From Dokdonella_A sp964582225 (lineage in GTDB: Bacteria > Pseudomonadota > Gammaproteobacteria > Xanthomonadales > Rhodanobacteraceae), in NCBI GenBank assembly GCA_964582225.1, contig CAZORA010000019.1, positions 1 to 43,873 on the forward strand: a stretch of 43,873 nt of DNA, in the 5' to 3' direction. Shown piece after piece: positions 1-7,509 of this stretch. How positions within the stretch are numbered: the stretch's first letter is position 1; each line of letters begins with the position of its first letter. Below the pieces are notes generated by a model that searched no databases, had not been told where the DNA came from, and worked only from the letters and a program-made list of their open reading frames with translations. Position numbers and translations under genes: made by a program.

Positions 1-480
1 GCAGAAGACGAGCCTGCGGCCGCTCGCGGGCGCCCCGGCCAGCCAGCCGGCGGTCTCCCGCAGCGCGATCGGCAGCGCAAGCCGCGGCGGATAGCCGTAC
101 ACGCCGCAGCTGATCGCCGGAAACGCCACGCTGGCAAGCCCGTACTGCGCGGCCAGCGCCAGCGACGAGCGATAGCAGGCGGCCAGCAGTCTTGCCTCGC
201 CTGCGCCGCCGCCCTGCCACACCGGCCCCACCGTGTGGATCACGAAGCGCGCCGGCAGCGCGAATCCCGGCGTGATGCGGGCCTCTCCGGTTGGGCAGCG
301 CAGGCCTGGCCTCACCGCGGGCAGCGCGCGGCAGGCGGCCAGCAGCTTCGGCCCGGCGGCGCGGTGGATCGCGCCGTCGACGCCGCCGCCGCCGAGCAGG
401 GTCTCGTTGGCGGCGTTGACGATCGCGTCGACCGCGAGGCGGGTGATGTCCGCCTCGATGACTTCGGGAAGCTCGCTCAC
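1..480 (-). CDS. Macro-domain ADP-ribose hydrolase, 3' end outside window
   Basis: Macro-domain protein of the YmdB/O-acetyl-ADP-ribose deacetylase group, which bind ADP-ribose and remove it, or acetyl groups, from substrates in the cytoplasm. The minus-strand frame is open from a GTG at 480 to the window edge, about 160 residues. Visible motifs in order are VNAANE, a glycine-rich loop with GGGGVDGAIH, TGEARITPGF, FVIHTVGPVWQ and AFPAISCGVYGYP, which together form the ADP-ribose pocket. E. coli YmdB has Thr where this protein has Cys in ISCGVYGYP, which I take as ordinary family variation. The start is chosen because VSELPEVIEADITRL leads directly into the first strand of the fold; no strong ribosome site is visible. 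The C-terminus lies beyond base 1. The family is secure, the exact substrate is not. Confidence 0.85.
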   Translation of the reverse strand, partial: MSELPEVIEADITRLAVDAIVNAANETLLGGGGVDGAIHRAAGPKLLAACRALPAVRPGLRCPTGEARITPGFALPARFVIHTVGPVWQGGGAGEARLLAACYRSSLALAAQYGLASVAFPAISCGVYGYPPRLALPIALRETAGWLAGAPASGRRLVFC

Positions 481-632
481 CGGGTTGCTCGCTGGACCGG
501 GCAGTGCGCCGAGGGCGCTGGGGCAGTGAAGCACCCGCCGATACCGAGGGCAAGCGACGCCTCATCCCGTGTCCTTCGCTGGCGGGCTCCGATTTTGGTT
601 CGCCGCTCCTGCGCGGCTGCTAGCATCGGGCG

Positions 633-1205
633 ATGAGCCCGCGCTTGCCCCTGCCGCTGCGCGTCGCCGGGTGCGCCGCCGTACTGCGACCCTGGCGGGG
701 TGAAGATCTGGGCGCCCTGCGGGCGAGTGCCGGCGAGATCCACCTGCGCGATTTCCGCATTCCCTATCCCTGTCCTCGCCGCGCGCTGGCCGCTTGGCTG
801 GCCGGCGCCGTCGCCGCCGGCGAGCGCAGCCTGGCGATCGAAATCGACGCCGCCGCGGTTGGCGGCCTGAACCTGCAGCAGGGCGCGGCCGCTTGTTGCG
901 GGCGCGCGCTCGAGCTGGGCTTCTGGCTCGCCGCGCCTCTGCACGGGTGCGGCATCATGAGCGCGGTGCTGGCTGCTTTCGCGCCTGCTGCGCTGGCCTC
1001 GTTCGAGCTCGACTGCCTGCTGGCCAGCGTCTACGCCGACGGCGGGGCCTCGCTGCGGGTGCTGGAAAAGGTCGGTTTCGCGCATCGGGAAACGCGCCTC
1101 TCCGTGCTGCGCGACGCCGCCGGCGAGCCGCTCGCCGTGCACCTGCTGGCGCGCGAGGCGCCTGTCCGAACCCGCGGTGCGCGCTCTTGGCCACAAGGCT
1201 CGTAG
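633..1205 (+). CDS. GNAT-family N-acetyltransferase (RimJ/RimL type)
   Basis: A 190-residue acetyltransferase-like protein of the RimJ/RimL-type GNAT group, which transfer acetyl from acetyl-CoA to amines. Visible features are an N-terminal LRPWRGEDLGALRA segment typical of this group, ELGFWLAAPLHGCGIM (the ELGYWL...GKG region, here with HGCGIM in place of the usual acetyl-CoA loop) and ASVYADGGASLRVLEKVGF, matching the usual N..S..VLEK.GF signature. The normally conserved Asn of that last motif is Asp-Gly here. It stands alone between a divergent macro-domain gene and a convergent nnrS-like gene. A weak -10-like TAGCAT lies just before the ATG. The substrate cannot be told from sequence. Confidence 0.8.
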   Translation: MSPRLPLPLRVAGCAAVLRPWRGEDLGALRASAGEIHLRDFRIPYPCPRRALAAWLAGAVAAGERSLAIEIDAAAVGGLNLQQGAAACCGRALELGFWLAAPLHGCGIMSAVLAAFAPAALASFELDCLLASVYADGGASLRVLEKVGFAHRETRLSVLRDAAGEPLAVHLLAREAPVRTRGARSWPQGS

Positions 1206-1206
1206 C

Positions 1207-1231
1207 GGGGCCGGCAGGCCCGGCCGGCCCC
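1207..1231. terminator. GC-rich hairpin between convergent genes
   Basis: Arms GGGGCCGG (1207-1214) and CCGGCCCC (1224-1231) pair perfectly around a 9-base loop. The hairpin lies directly after the stop codon of the acetyltransferase and before the end of the convergent nnrS-like gene, so it could serve both strands. There is no T-tract, so termination is an inference. Confidence 0.4.
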
Positions 1232-1254
1232 GCGCGGCGCTCGCGAAGACGCGC

Positions 1255-2490
1255 TCAGCCTGGATCCGCGGCGGCCGGATCCGCGCGCGCGGCGAGGGTC
1301 CAGGCGCCAGACAAGAGCGGCCAGTAGCTGCGCAGCCAGACCAGGAAGGCGGCGGCCCAGAGCAGGGCGGCAGGGGCGTAGGGGCTGCCCGGCAGGGGCG
1401 GAAACCAGCCGAGCGCGGGCAGCAGGCGAGCCGCCACCGCCAGCAGCAGCAGCGCGGCGGCGAGCTTGGCGCCGCGCGGAAAGACTAGATCCTGTCCGGT
1501 ATGCAGGAGGCCGGCGATCGAATACACCGCCATCACGCCAAGACCGAGGCCGCCCATCAGCGCCAGGTGCAGACCCGCGGCCGGTGCGAGCGGCAGGCCG
1601 AGGCGCGCCAGGCCGAGCAGGATCAGGCCGCCGCCGGCCAGCAGGCTCGCTCCGGCAAGCACCAGAACCTCGGCGCGGAAACTCTCGCGGCCGATGAAGG
1701 ATTCGCCGGCGCGGTCCACGAAGGCGGCGCCGGCGGCCAGCAGCAGGTAGCCGCGTACCGCCGGCGAAAGGCCGGCGAGCTCGCCGGCGACCACCAGCAC
1801 CATCAGCCCCGAGGCGAGATTCAGGCGACCGGGGTGCGGGCGATAGGGCGAGCTGGTCCGGCCCGGATCGAGGATCAGGTTGTTGACCGCAACGCCGATG
1901 CGCCCCAGCGCGAGTCCGAGCAGGCCGAGGAAGGCGAAGCCGACCGCGTGCAGCAGGCGCTGCGCCAGGGCCAGGTCGGGTGCTGCGAAGGCGTACTGAA
2001 TCCAGGGTGCAGCGACGGCCAGCGCGCCGATTCCGGCGCAGAAGCCGAGCAGGCGGGTGCTGCGCTTGCGCCAGGAAATGCGCGCGACCCAGAAGCCGAG
2101 CGCGGTGAGCCAGGCGAAATCGCAGAGCGCGCCGAGCCAGCCGAGCGGATCGGCGCCGAAGAAGCCGACCGCACGACCGCCGAGCCAGAGGCCGGCCAGC
2201 GTGAACAGCGTGCGCGCCCGCGGTCGGCGGGTGTCGGTCCACTCCGGCACCGCGGTGGTGATGAAGCCGAGCAGGGCCGCGCCCCAGGCGCCGTAGATCA
2301 TTTCCCGCGCGTGCCAGAAGGACGGCGGCGTGCCGCGCACGAAGGGCAGGTCGAGGGCGAAAGCCAGCACCCACTGCAGCGGCCAGAGCGCGGCGTAGAT
2401 CGCGCCCAGCGGGAAGAACAGGCGCAGGCCTTCGTCGCTCAGCACCCGCGACAGCGGCAGGTCGGACGGGGTGGGCGTTGGCGCGCTCAC
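1255..2490 (-). CDS. NnrS family membrane protein
   Basis: A 411-residue polytopic protein of the NnrS family. NnrS proteins are heme- and copper-containing inner-membrane proteins linked to nitric oxide stress and denitrification. Supporting stretches are LFFPLGAIYAALWP, the conserved FWHAREMIYGAWGAALLGFI near residues 58-77, AVPEWTD just after, and about a dozen hydrophobic segments to the C-terminus. The length is normal for the family. The GTG start at 2490 overlaps the stop of the upstream ABC ATPase gene by 4 bp, so the two are translationally coupled and NnrS is the last gene of the transporter operon. That context is unusual: it ties NnrS to an uptake system rather than to nor or nir genes. 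The family is secure, the molecular role is not settled. Confidence 0.85.
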   Translation of the reverse strand: MSAPTPTPSDLPLSRVLSDEGLRLFFPLGAIYAALWPLQWVLAFALDLPFVRGTPPSFWHAREMIYGAWGAALLGFITTAVPEWTDTRRPRARTLFTLAGLWLGGRAVGFFGADPLGWLGALCDFAWLTALGFWVARISWRKRSTRLLGFCAGIGALAVAAPWIQYAFAAPDLALAQRLLHAVGFAFLGLLGLALGRIGVAVNNLILDPGRTSSPYRPHPGRLNLASGLMVLVVAGELAGLSPAVRGYLLLAAGAAFVDRAGESFIGRESFRAEVLVLAGASLLAGGGLILLGLARLGLPLAPAAGLHLALMGGLGLGVMAVYSIAGLLHTGQDLVFPRGAKLAAALLLLAVAARLLPALGWFPPLPGSPYAPAALLWAAAFLVWLRSYWPLLSGAWTLAARADPAAADPG

Positions 2491-3236
2491 GGCCTGCGCC
2501 GCTCGTCGACGTCGTGCACGTGGCGAAACAGGGGATCCTCCAGCAAAAACTGCTGCACCGTATCGAACACCGCGCGCTCGTCGCGTTCACCCGGCGCGCC
2601 AGCCAGCTGCCGCGCGCCGCTAATGCCGGCTCCGGCCGCGTCGAGCACCAGCACGCGATGGGCGATCCGCGCCGCCTCCATCAGGTCGTGGGTGACGAAG
2701 AGAGCCGCGAAATGCGCGGCCGCCGCCGCTTCCACCACCAGATCCTGCATGCGCCGCTTGAGCGCCACGTCGAGTGCGGTGAAGGGCTCGTCGAAGTAGA
2801 CGAAGTCGGGTTCCACGGCGAGCGCGCGGGCAATGGCCACCCGCTGGCGCATGCCGCCAGAGAGCTCGACCGGATACTTGTCGAGGTCGGCGGCGTCGAA
2901 GGCCACCCGCGCCGCTGCCGCCTCGGCGCGCGCGCGCCGCTCGCTGTGGCCGACGCCGGCGATTCGCAGTGGATAGGCGATGTTGTCGCGGGCGTTTGCC
3001 CAGGGCAGCAGGCGCGGCTCCTGGAACACCATGGCGTGGCGCGCGTAGTCGCGCCGCACGCTTCCGCGCGAAGGCTCGAAGATGCCTGCAGCGATGTGCA
3101 CCAAAGTCGACTTGCCGCAGCCGGAAGGTCCGACCAGGGCAACAATCTCGCCGCGCTCGACCTGCAGGTCGACCTGCTCGAGTACGCGACGCCCGAAGTA
3201 GGAGTGGCCGACCCGCTGCAGCGCGAGCGCGCTCAC
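2487..3236 (-). CDS. ABC transporter ATP-binding protein (SsuB/TauB type)
   Basis: A 249-residue ATPase that powers an importer with the permease and binding protein encoded upstream. It shows Walker A GPSGCGKST near residue 36, the Q-loop in VFQEPRLLPW, the signature LSGGMRQR, Walker B FVYFDEPFTALD and the switch histidine in LFVTHD. LLPW after the Q-loop and LSGGMRQRVAIARAL are typical of the nitrate/sulfonate/taurine group. The GTG start at 3236 shares GTGA with the permease stop. The same frame stays open upstream, but there it lies over the permease gene and has no family resemblance. About 45 residues at the C-terminus are not part of the ATPase core. Confidence 0.9.
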   Translation of the reverse strand: MSALALQRVGHSYFGRRVLEQVDLQVERGEIVALVGPSGCGKSTLVHIAAGIFEPSRGSVRRDYARHAMVFQEPRLLPWANARDNIAYPLRIAGVGHSERRARAEAAAARVAFDAADLDKYPVELSGGMRQRVAIARALAVEPDFVYFDEPFTALDVALKRRMQDLVVEAAAAAHFAALFVTHDLMEAARIAHRVLVLDAAGAGISGARQLAGAPGERDERAVFDTVQQFLLEDPLFRHVHDVDERRRP

Positions 3237-4042
3237 CGCTTGATGCCCCAGGGCTCCGCCGCAGACCGCCAGCGCTCGAACTCGCTGCGCACCGGGTGCA
3301 CGACGCCGTACTCGATGGCGATCAGGGCCGCGACGGAAATCAGGATCCAGGCCAGCGCCGCGGCCACGTCGAGGTTCGCGCGGCTGCGCGCCAGCTCGCC
3401 GCCGATGCCGCCCACGTTGGCCAGCAATTCGGCCATCACCGCCACCTTGAAGGCGGTGCCGAGGGTCAGCACCAGGGCTGGAAACAGGTGTGCCGCGACG
3501 TGGCGCAGGGACAGGCTGCGCAGGCGCTTCCAGGCCCCGGCGCCGAACGCACGCGCCATCGCGTCGAGGCCGCGGTCGCGGGACAGGATGCCTTCGGCGA
3601 CGCCCATGAAGACCAGCGGCGAGGCGGCCACCAGGATGGTGAAGGCGACCGTGGCGTCGCTGGCGCCGAACCAGATCATCGCCAGCACGATCCAGGCGAT
3701 CGGCGGCACTCCAAGCAGGAGGGTGATGAAGGGCCGCGCGAGGCGCAGCGTCGCCGCCGAGTAGCCGGCGAGCAGGCCGGCCAGTCCGCCGATCAGGGTC
3801 GCCGCGGCGAAGCCTTCGAGCGCGCGGCCCACGGTCAGCCGGGTCAACTCCCAGGTTTCGCGTCGGCTCAGAAGCTCCGCGACCGTGGCCAGGGTGACGG
3901 CCGGGGAGGGCAGTACGAAATCGCCGTAGGCCTCGTGGCCGAGCTGCCACAGCGCCGCGAACAGGCACAGCGCGGCAAGCCCGGCCCAGCCCGACCAGAG
4001 GAAGCGCCCACCGCGAGCCAGGCGATCCAGCAGCGCGTGCAT
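3233..4042 (-). CDS. ABC transporter permease (SsuC/TauC type)
   Basis: A 269-residue inner-membrane permease of the binding-protein-dependent type. It starts MHALLDRLARGG, crosses the membrane first at about residues 17-35, then has LPSPAVTLATVAELL, a motif typical of the SsuC/TauC group. The cytoplasmic EAA-like loop is ARAFGAGAWKRLRSLSLRHV, followed by the last membrane segments. About six membrane segments fit the family. The ATG at 4042 lies 7 bp after the stop of the binding-protein gene, and the end overlaps the ATPase start by 4 bp. The substrate is not readable from the permease. Confidence 0.88.
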   Translation of the reverse strand: MHALLDRLARGGRFLWSGWAGLAALCLFAALWQLGHEAYGDFVLPSPAVTLATVAELLSRRETWELTRLTVGRALEGFAAATLIGGLAGLLAGYSAATLRLARPFITLLLGVPPIAWIVLAMIWFGASDATVAFTILVAASPLVFMGVAEGILSRDRGLDAMARAFGAGAWKRLRSLSLRHVAAHLFPALVLTLGTAFKVAVMAELLANVGGIGGELARSRANLDVAAALAWILISVAALIAIEYGVVHPVRSEFERWRSAAEPWGIKR

Positions 4043-4049
4043 GCTGCGC

Positions 4050-5063
4050 TCAGAGATAGAAGCCGTCGTCCGGCAGACGTCCGCCGATGATCGCGGGATC
4101 GGCTTCGGCCAGGGTGGTGAGCATGGCCTCGATGTCGCCGCGTGCCGTCCGTGCCGGGGTGGCCACCAGCTTCGAGTTCGGAATCGACGCCGCCAGCACC
4201 GGCGCCGGGAAGTCGAGCAGGGGCGCGGCGGCCGCGGCGGCCGCCTGCGGCTCGGCGTTGACCTTGACGACTGCGGCGGCCAGCGCCGCCTGCAGCGCGG
4301 CGGCGAGTTCCGGGTGCGCACTGCGCAGCGCGTCGCTCAGCGCCAGGCCCGCCTGCGGCAGCACCGGGCTGCGCCCGGTGGCCTCGGCCCAGGCCGCCTG
4401 CACGTCGATCGCGCGGTACACCGATTTGCCCATCGTGCGGCCACGCACGGTCGCTGCGGTGGCGGCCGGTTCGGCCACCAGGGCGGCGTCGACGCGTCCC
4501 ATGAGGAGCATCTGCATGGCCTCGATCGGCGAACCGGTGGTCTGGATCTCGAGATCCCTGCCGGGCTCCATCTTGTAGTACCGAAGCAAGCGCGCCACCA
4601 CCAGATCGGGCATGTCGTTGCGGAACGGCACCGCGAACTTGCGTCCCTTGAGCGCCGGGAAGCCGTCGATCGTGGGATCGGTCGAGATGACGTACAGAAG
4701 GCCTTCGGTAAGCACGTTGAGCAGGCGAATCTTCATGCCGCGGTTATACAGGTTGGCGGCCACCTGGGTCGGCAGCACCACTGCGGCCATCGCGCCGGAG
4801 GTGAGGCCGGCGCGCATTTCATCGGGGCTGCGCCAGACCTTGAAATCGAGCTTGCCGGTCGCCGAGTCCGGGCGCGCCGTGCGCACCGCCTCGGCGAGCA
4901 GGATCGACGGCCCGGCGGGCGGCCCGTAGAGCACCAGCGCGGTGTCCCCGGCTGCACGCGCGGTGGGCGACAGGCGCGCCAGCAGGGGCAGGCCGAAGGC
5001 AGCACCGAGACCCAGCAAGACTTCGCGGCGGGAATACCGAAGGGGAAGGTGCGCAGCGGACAT
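4050..5063 (-). CDS. ABC substrate-binding protein (SsuA/NMT1-like)
   Basis: A 337-residue periplasmic binding protein. The N-terminus has SRREVLLGLGAAFGLPLLARL, a Tat-like signal (a pair of arginines before a hydrophobic stretch), with likely cleavage after ARAAG near residue 39. The mature part has the type II periplasmic binding layout of the SsuA/TauA/NMT1 superfamily: a first lobe with AVVLPTQVAANLYNRG, a GRKFAVPFRNDMPDLV segment, the VDAALVAEPAAT hinge strand, and a C-terminal return. Members bind sulfonates, nitrate, pyrimidines and other small molecules, so the superfamily does not fix the ligand. The gene is first in the operon, 54 bp after a likely transcription start and divergent from a TonB-dependent receptor. 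A Fur-like site in front suggests a metal-related ligand, an inference. Confidence 0.85.
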   Translation of the reverse strand: MSAAHLPLRYSRREVLLGLGAAFGLPLLARLSPTARAAGDTALVLYGPPAGPSILLAEAVRTARPDSATGKLDFKVWRSPDEMRAGLTSGAMAAVVLPTQVAANLYNRGMKIRLLNVLTEGLLYVISTDPTIDGFPALKGRKFAVPFRNDMPDLVVARLLRYYKMEPGRDLEIQTTGSPIEAMQMLLMGRVDAALVAEPAATAATVRGRTMGKSVYRAIDVQAAWAEATGRSPVLPQAGLALSDALRSAHPELAAALQAALAAAVVKVNAEPQAAAAAAAPLLDFPAPVLAASIPNSKLVATPARTARGDIEAMLTTLAEADPAIIGGRLPDDGFYL

Positions 5064-5123
5064 GAGAGATTTCCAGGAGGGAGGCGACGCGCTGGAGGGC
5101 GCCGGGAGTCGCGAACGGAGGCG

Positions 5124-5129
5124 AGTATA
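5124..5129 (-). promoter_or_regulatory. Likely -10 element of the ABC-nnrS operon
   Basis: Read on the minus strand this is TATACT, five of six bases of the sigma70 -10 consensus, about 60 bases before the ATG of the binding-protein gene. No good -35 is present at 17 bp, as is common for promoters under activator or repressor control. The Fur-like site at 5155-5167 would cover the -35 region. Confidence 0.45.
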
Positions 5130-5154
5130 GCGCTCGTTGACCCGTATTGCCTTT

Positions 5155-5167
5155 GCGAATCATTCTC
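5155..5167. promoter_or_regulatory. Candidate Fur box between receptor and ABC operon
   Basis: GCGAAT-C-ATTCTC has the 6-1-6 form of the Fur site: the half-sites match as an inverted repeat at five of six positions and resemble GATAAT/ATTATC. It lies 47 bp before the receptor ATG and about 90 bp before the binding-protein ATG on the other strand. A TTGACC at 5137-5142 could be the -35 for the receptor, with the Fur site over its -10. One Fur dimer here could shut off both transcripts when iron is plentiful. Binding is inferred. Confidence 0.6.
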
Positions 5168-5213
5168 GTTTACAGTTCTACGCCTTCCTTTTGTCGTCGC
5201 AGAGACTGAACCG

Positions 5214-7469
5214 ATGTCGCAACAGCGCATTTCGACCGCCCGTCCCGCCTCCTCCACCGCGAGCGTTCGCGGCCTGTATGCCGGAGCCGTGGGCCTCATG
5301 CTGTGTTGCAGCTGCGGCAAGCTGCTGGCGCAGTCGGCCGCACCCGGCACGACCCTGCTCAATACCGTGGTGGTCGACGCCGAGGCCAAGGGCGAAGTGC
5401 AGCGCCGCTTCGACGTGTTGCCGGGCGGCGTCGCGCGCGTAACCGAAGTGGAGATGCCCGACAGCGCCAACCTGACCGTTGCGCGTGCGCTCGAGACCGT
5501 GCCGGGCGTCGTGGTGCAGAGTTTCTTCGGCGGCAACGATCAGCCACGCATCCAGATTCGCGGTTCCGGATTGCAGCAGAATCCGGTCGAACGCGGCATC
5601 CTGGTGCTGCAGGATGGCCTGCCGCTGAACCGCGCCGATGGTTCCTACATCGTAGGTCTCGCCAATCCCGGTCAGGCCAGCTCGATCGAGATCTATCGCG
5701 GCTACATGGCCAATCGTCTGGGCGCCACGGTACTTGGCGGCGCCATGAACCTGGTGTCGCCGAACGGACGCGATGATCCAGGTCTGGCCGGCCAGCTGAA
5801 GGGTGGTTCCTTCGGCCAGCTCGGCGCCAGCGCACGTCTCGGGCTCAACGGGTCGGCGTTCGACGGTATGCTGGAAATCGGCCGCGACCAGCGTGACGGT
5901 TTCCGCGACTACAACGAATCCAGGCGCGACGCCTTCAACGGGAACGTTTCCTGGCAGCTGTCCGATCGAGTGAAGACGCGCCTGTTCGCCGCCTGGACCG
6001 ACCTCGATTTCGACGTCAGCGGACCGCTCACCAAGGCTCAGCTGCAGGCCGATCCGCGGCGCGTGCATGCGGGCCCGACGCCGACGCCGGAAGGCATGAT
6101 CAATCCCGGCCCCGACGTGCTGCACGATCGCCCGCGACGCGGCGCCAAGAGCTGGCTGGTGGGCTCGCGCAGCAGCCTGGAAACCGGCGTCCATCTGCTG
6201 GATCTGGTGCTTGGCTACACCCACACCGATGACGCCTTCCGCTTTCCGATTGCCGCTGGTGAGCGCGTCACGCGCGGCGGCGACGCGACCGGCGTACTGC
6301 GTTACGCCTGGCTCGGCGGCGCCGACGCCGTGCTGCCGCTCTTCGAGGCCACTGCGCAGTACACCAGCGGCAGCGCCGATCGCGACTACTATCTGAACGC
6401 CGCCGGCAGCCGCGGTGCACTGTTTGGCCGCAATCGCCTGAGCGCCGACACCCTGGCCCTGCATGGCGGCTTCAACGTCCCCTTGGCCGACCGCTGGACC
6501 CTGGCACCCGCGCTCGATTATTCCGACGCCGGTCGCCGCAACGCGGATCGCTACGCGGCCGCCACCCGGCCGACCATCGCCTACAGTCCCGCCAACCCCG
6601 CCCAGCAGCTGCCGGGCGGCGCCGTGCCCGCGATCGACACCAGCTACCAGCGCAGCTATCGCGGCTGGAGCCCCAGCCTGGCGCTGAGCTTCCAGGCCGA
6701 TGAGAGCAACCGCCTGTTTCTCGCCCTCAGCCGCAGCTTCGAGCCGCCCACCCACGACGACCTGCTGGCGACGATCAACGGCACGCCCTATTCCAGCGCC
6801 GGGCGGCCGCAACCGCCCAATCCAGGCCTGCCGGCCGACGCCTTCCGCACGCCAGCGCTCAAGGCGCAGAAGGCGACCACCGCCGAAATCGGCTGGCGCG
6901 CCGACTACCGGAGTTTCGGCCTCGATGTGGTCCTCTATCACTCCCGGGTACGCAACGAGCTGCTCAGCCTGCGCGACGAAAGCGGCACTTCGCTCGGCGC
7001 GGTCAACGCGCACCGTACGGTCCATTCCGGGCTTGAATTCGGCGCCCACGGCGCGCTCGGCGAGGACACGCGCCTGCGTCTCGCCTGGGTTTGGCAGGAC
7101 TTCCACTTCGACGGCGATCCGCTGCGCGGGAACAATCGCCTCGCCGGCGCCCCGCGTCAGCTGCTCAGCGCCTCGCTCGATCACGACCTCAGCGCGCGTT
7201 GGTCGCTGCAGGCGGTCGCCCGCTGGGTTCCCGAGCGCACCCCGGTGGACAACATGAACACCGTCTGGGCGGACCCCTGGGCCACCTTCGATCTGCGCAG
7301 CCGCTATCAGCTTCGCGAGAACCTGGCTCTGTTCGCGGAAATCACCAATCTCTTCGACCGCCGTTACGCCGCCTCGACCCTGGTGGTCGACCAGGCGCGG
7401 CCGGATCAGGCCGCGTTCCTTCCGGGCGACGGCCGCGGCGCCTTCATCGGCATCAAGTGGCGGCATTGA
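5214..7469 (+). CDS. TonB-dependent outer-membrane receptor
   Basis: A 751-residue outer-membrane active transporter. The N-terminus carries a signal peptide ending near AQSAAPG. A plug domain follows: NLTVARALETVPGVVVQSF, PRIQIRGSGLQQN, ILVLQDGLPLNRADG and LGGAMNLVSP. The remainder is a beta-barrel of alternating polar and hydrophobic strands with FLALSRSFEPPTHDDL and, near the end, ENLALFAEITNLFDRRYA. The last residue is His rather than the usual Phe. The general pattern (GPLTKAQLQADPR loop, SFEPPT strand) recalls FecA- and YncD-like receptors, but I cannot name the ligand. I see no Met/Cys-rich segments like those of the copper receptors OprC/NosA. The gene is divergent from the SsuA-like operon and shares a Fur-like site with it. 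The ATG at 5214 is chosen because it begins the signal peptide. Confidence 0.9.
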   Translation: MSQQRISTARPASSTASVRGLYAGAVGLMLCCSCGKLLAQSAAPGTTLLNTVVVDAEAKGEVQRRFDVLPGGVARVTEVEMPDSANLTVARALETVPGVVVQSFFGGNDQPRIQIRGSGLQQNPVERGILVLQDGLPLNRADGSYIVGLANPGQASSIEIYRGYMANRLGATVLGGAMNLVSPNGRDDPGLAGQLKGGSFGQLGASARLGLNGSAFDGMLEIGRDQRDGFRDYNESRRDAFNGNVSWQLSDRVKTRLFAAWTDLDFDVSGPLTKAQLQADPRRVHAGPTPTPEGMINPGPDVLHDRPRRGAKSWLVGSRSSLETGVHLLDLVLGYTHTDDAFRFPIAAGERVTRGGDATGVLRYAWLGGADAVLPLFEATAQYTSGSADRDYYLNAAGSRGALFGRNRLSADTLALHGGFNVPLADRWTLAPALDYSDAGRRNADRYAAATRPTIAYSPANPAQQLPGGAVPAIDTSYQRSYRGWSPSLALSFQADESNRLFLALSRSFEPPTHDDLLATINGTPYSSAGRPQPPNPGLPADAFRTPALKAQKATTAEIGWRADYRSFGLDVVLYHSRVRNELLSLRDESGTSLGAVNAHRTVHSGLEFGAHGALGEDTRLRLAWVWQDFHFDGDPLRGNNRLAGAPRQLLSASLDHDLSARWSLQAVARWVPERTPVDNMNTVWADPWATFDLRSRYQLRENLALFAEITNLFDRRYAASTLVVDQARPDQAAFLPGDGRGAFIGIKWRH

Positions 7470-7490
7470 GCGCGCGCATTCGGCGCGCGC
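7470..7490. terminator. GC hairpin between convergent genes
   Basis: Two copies of GCGCGCGC (7470-7477 and 7483-7490) are self-complementary and flank a 5-base loop, starting at the last base of the receptor stop codon and facing the end of the M28 peptidase gene. No T-tract follows, so its role as a terminator for either strand is inferred. Confidence 0.4.
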
Positions 7491-7509
7491 GGCCGCGCGC
7501 CTGGCGGTT

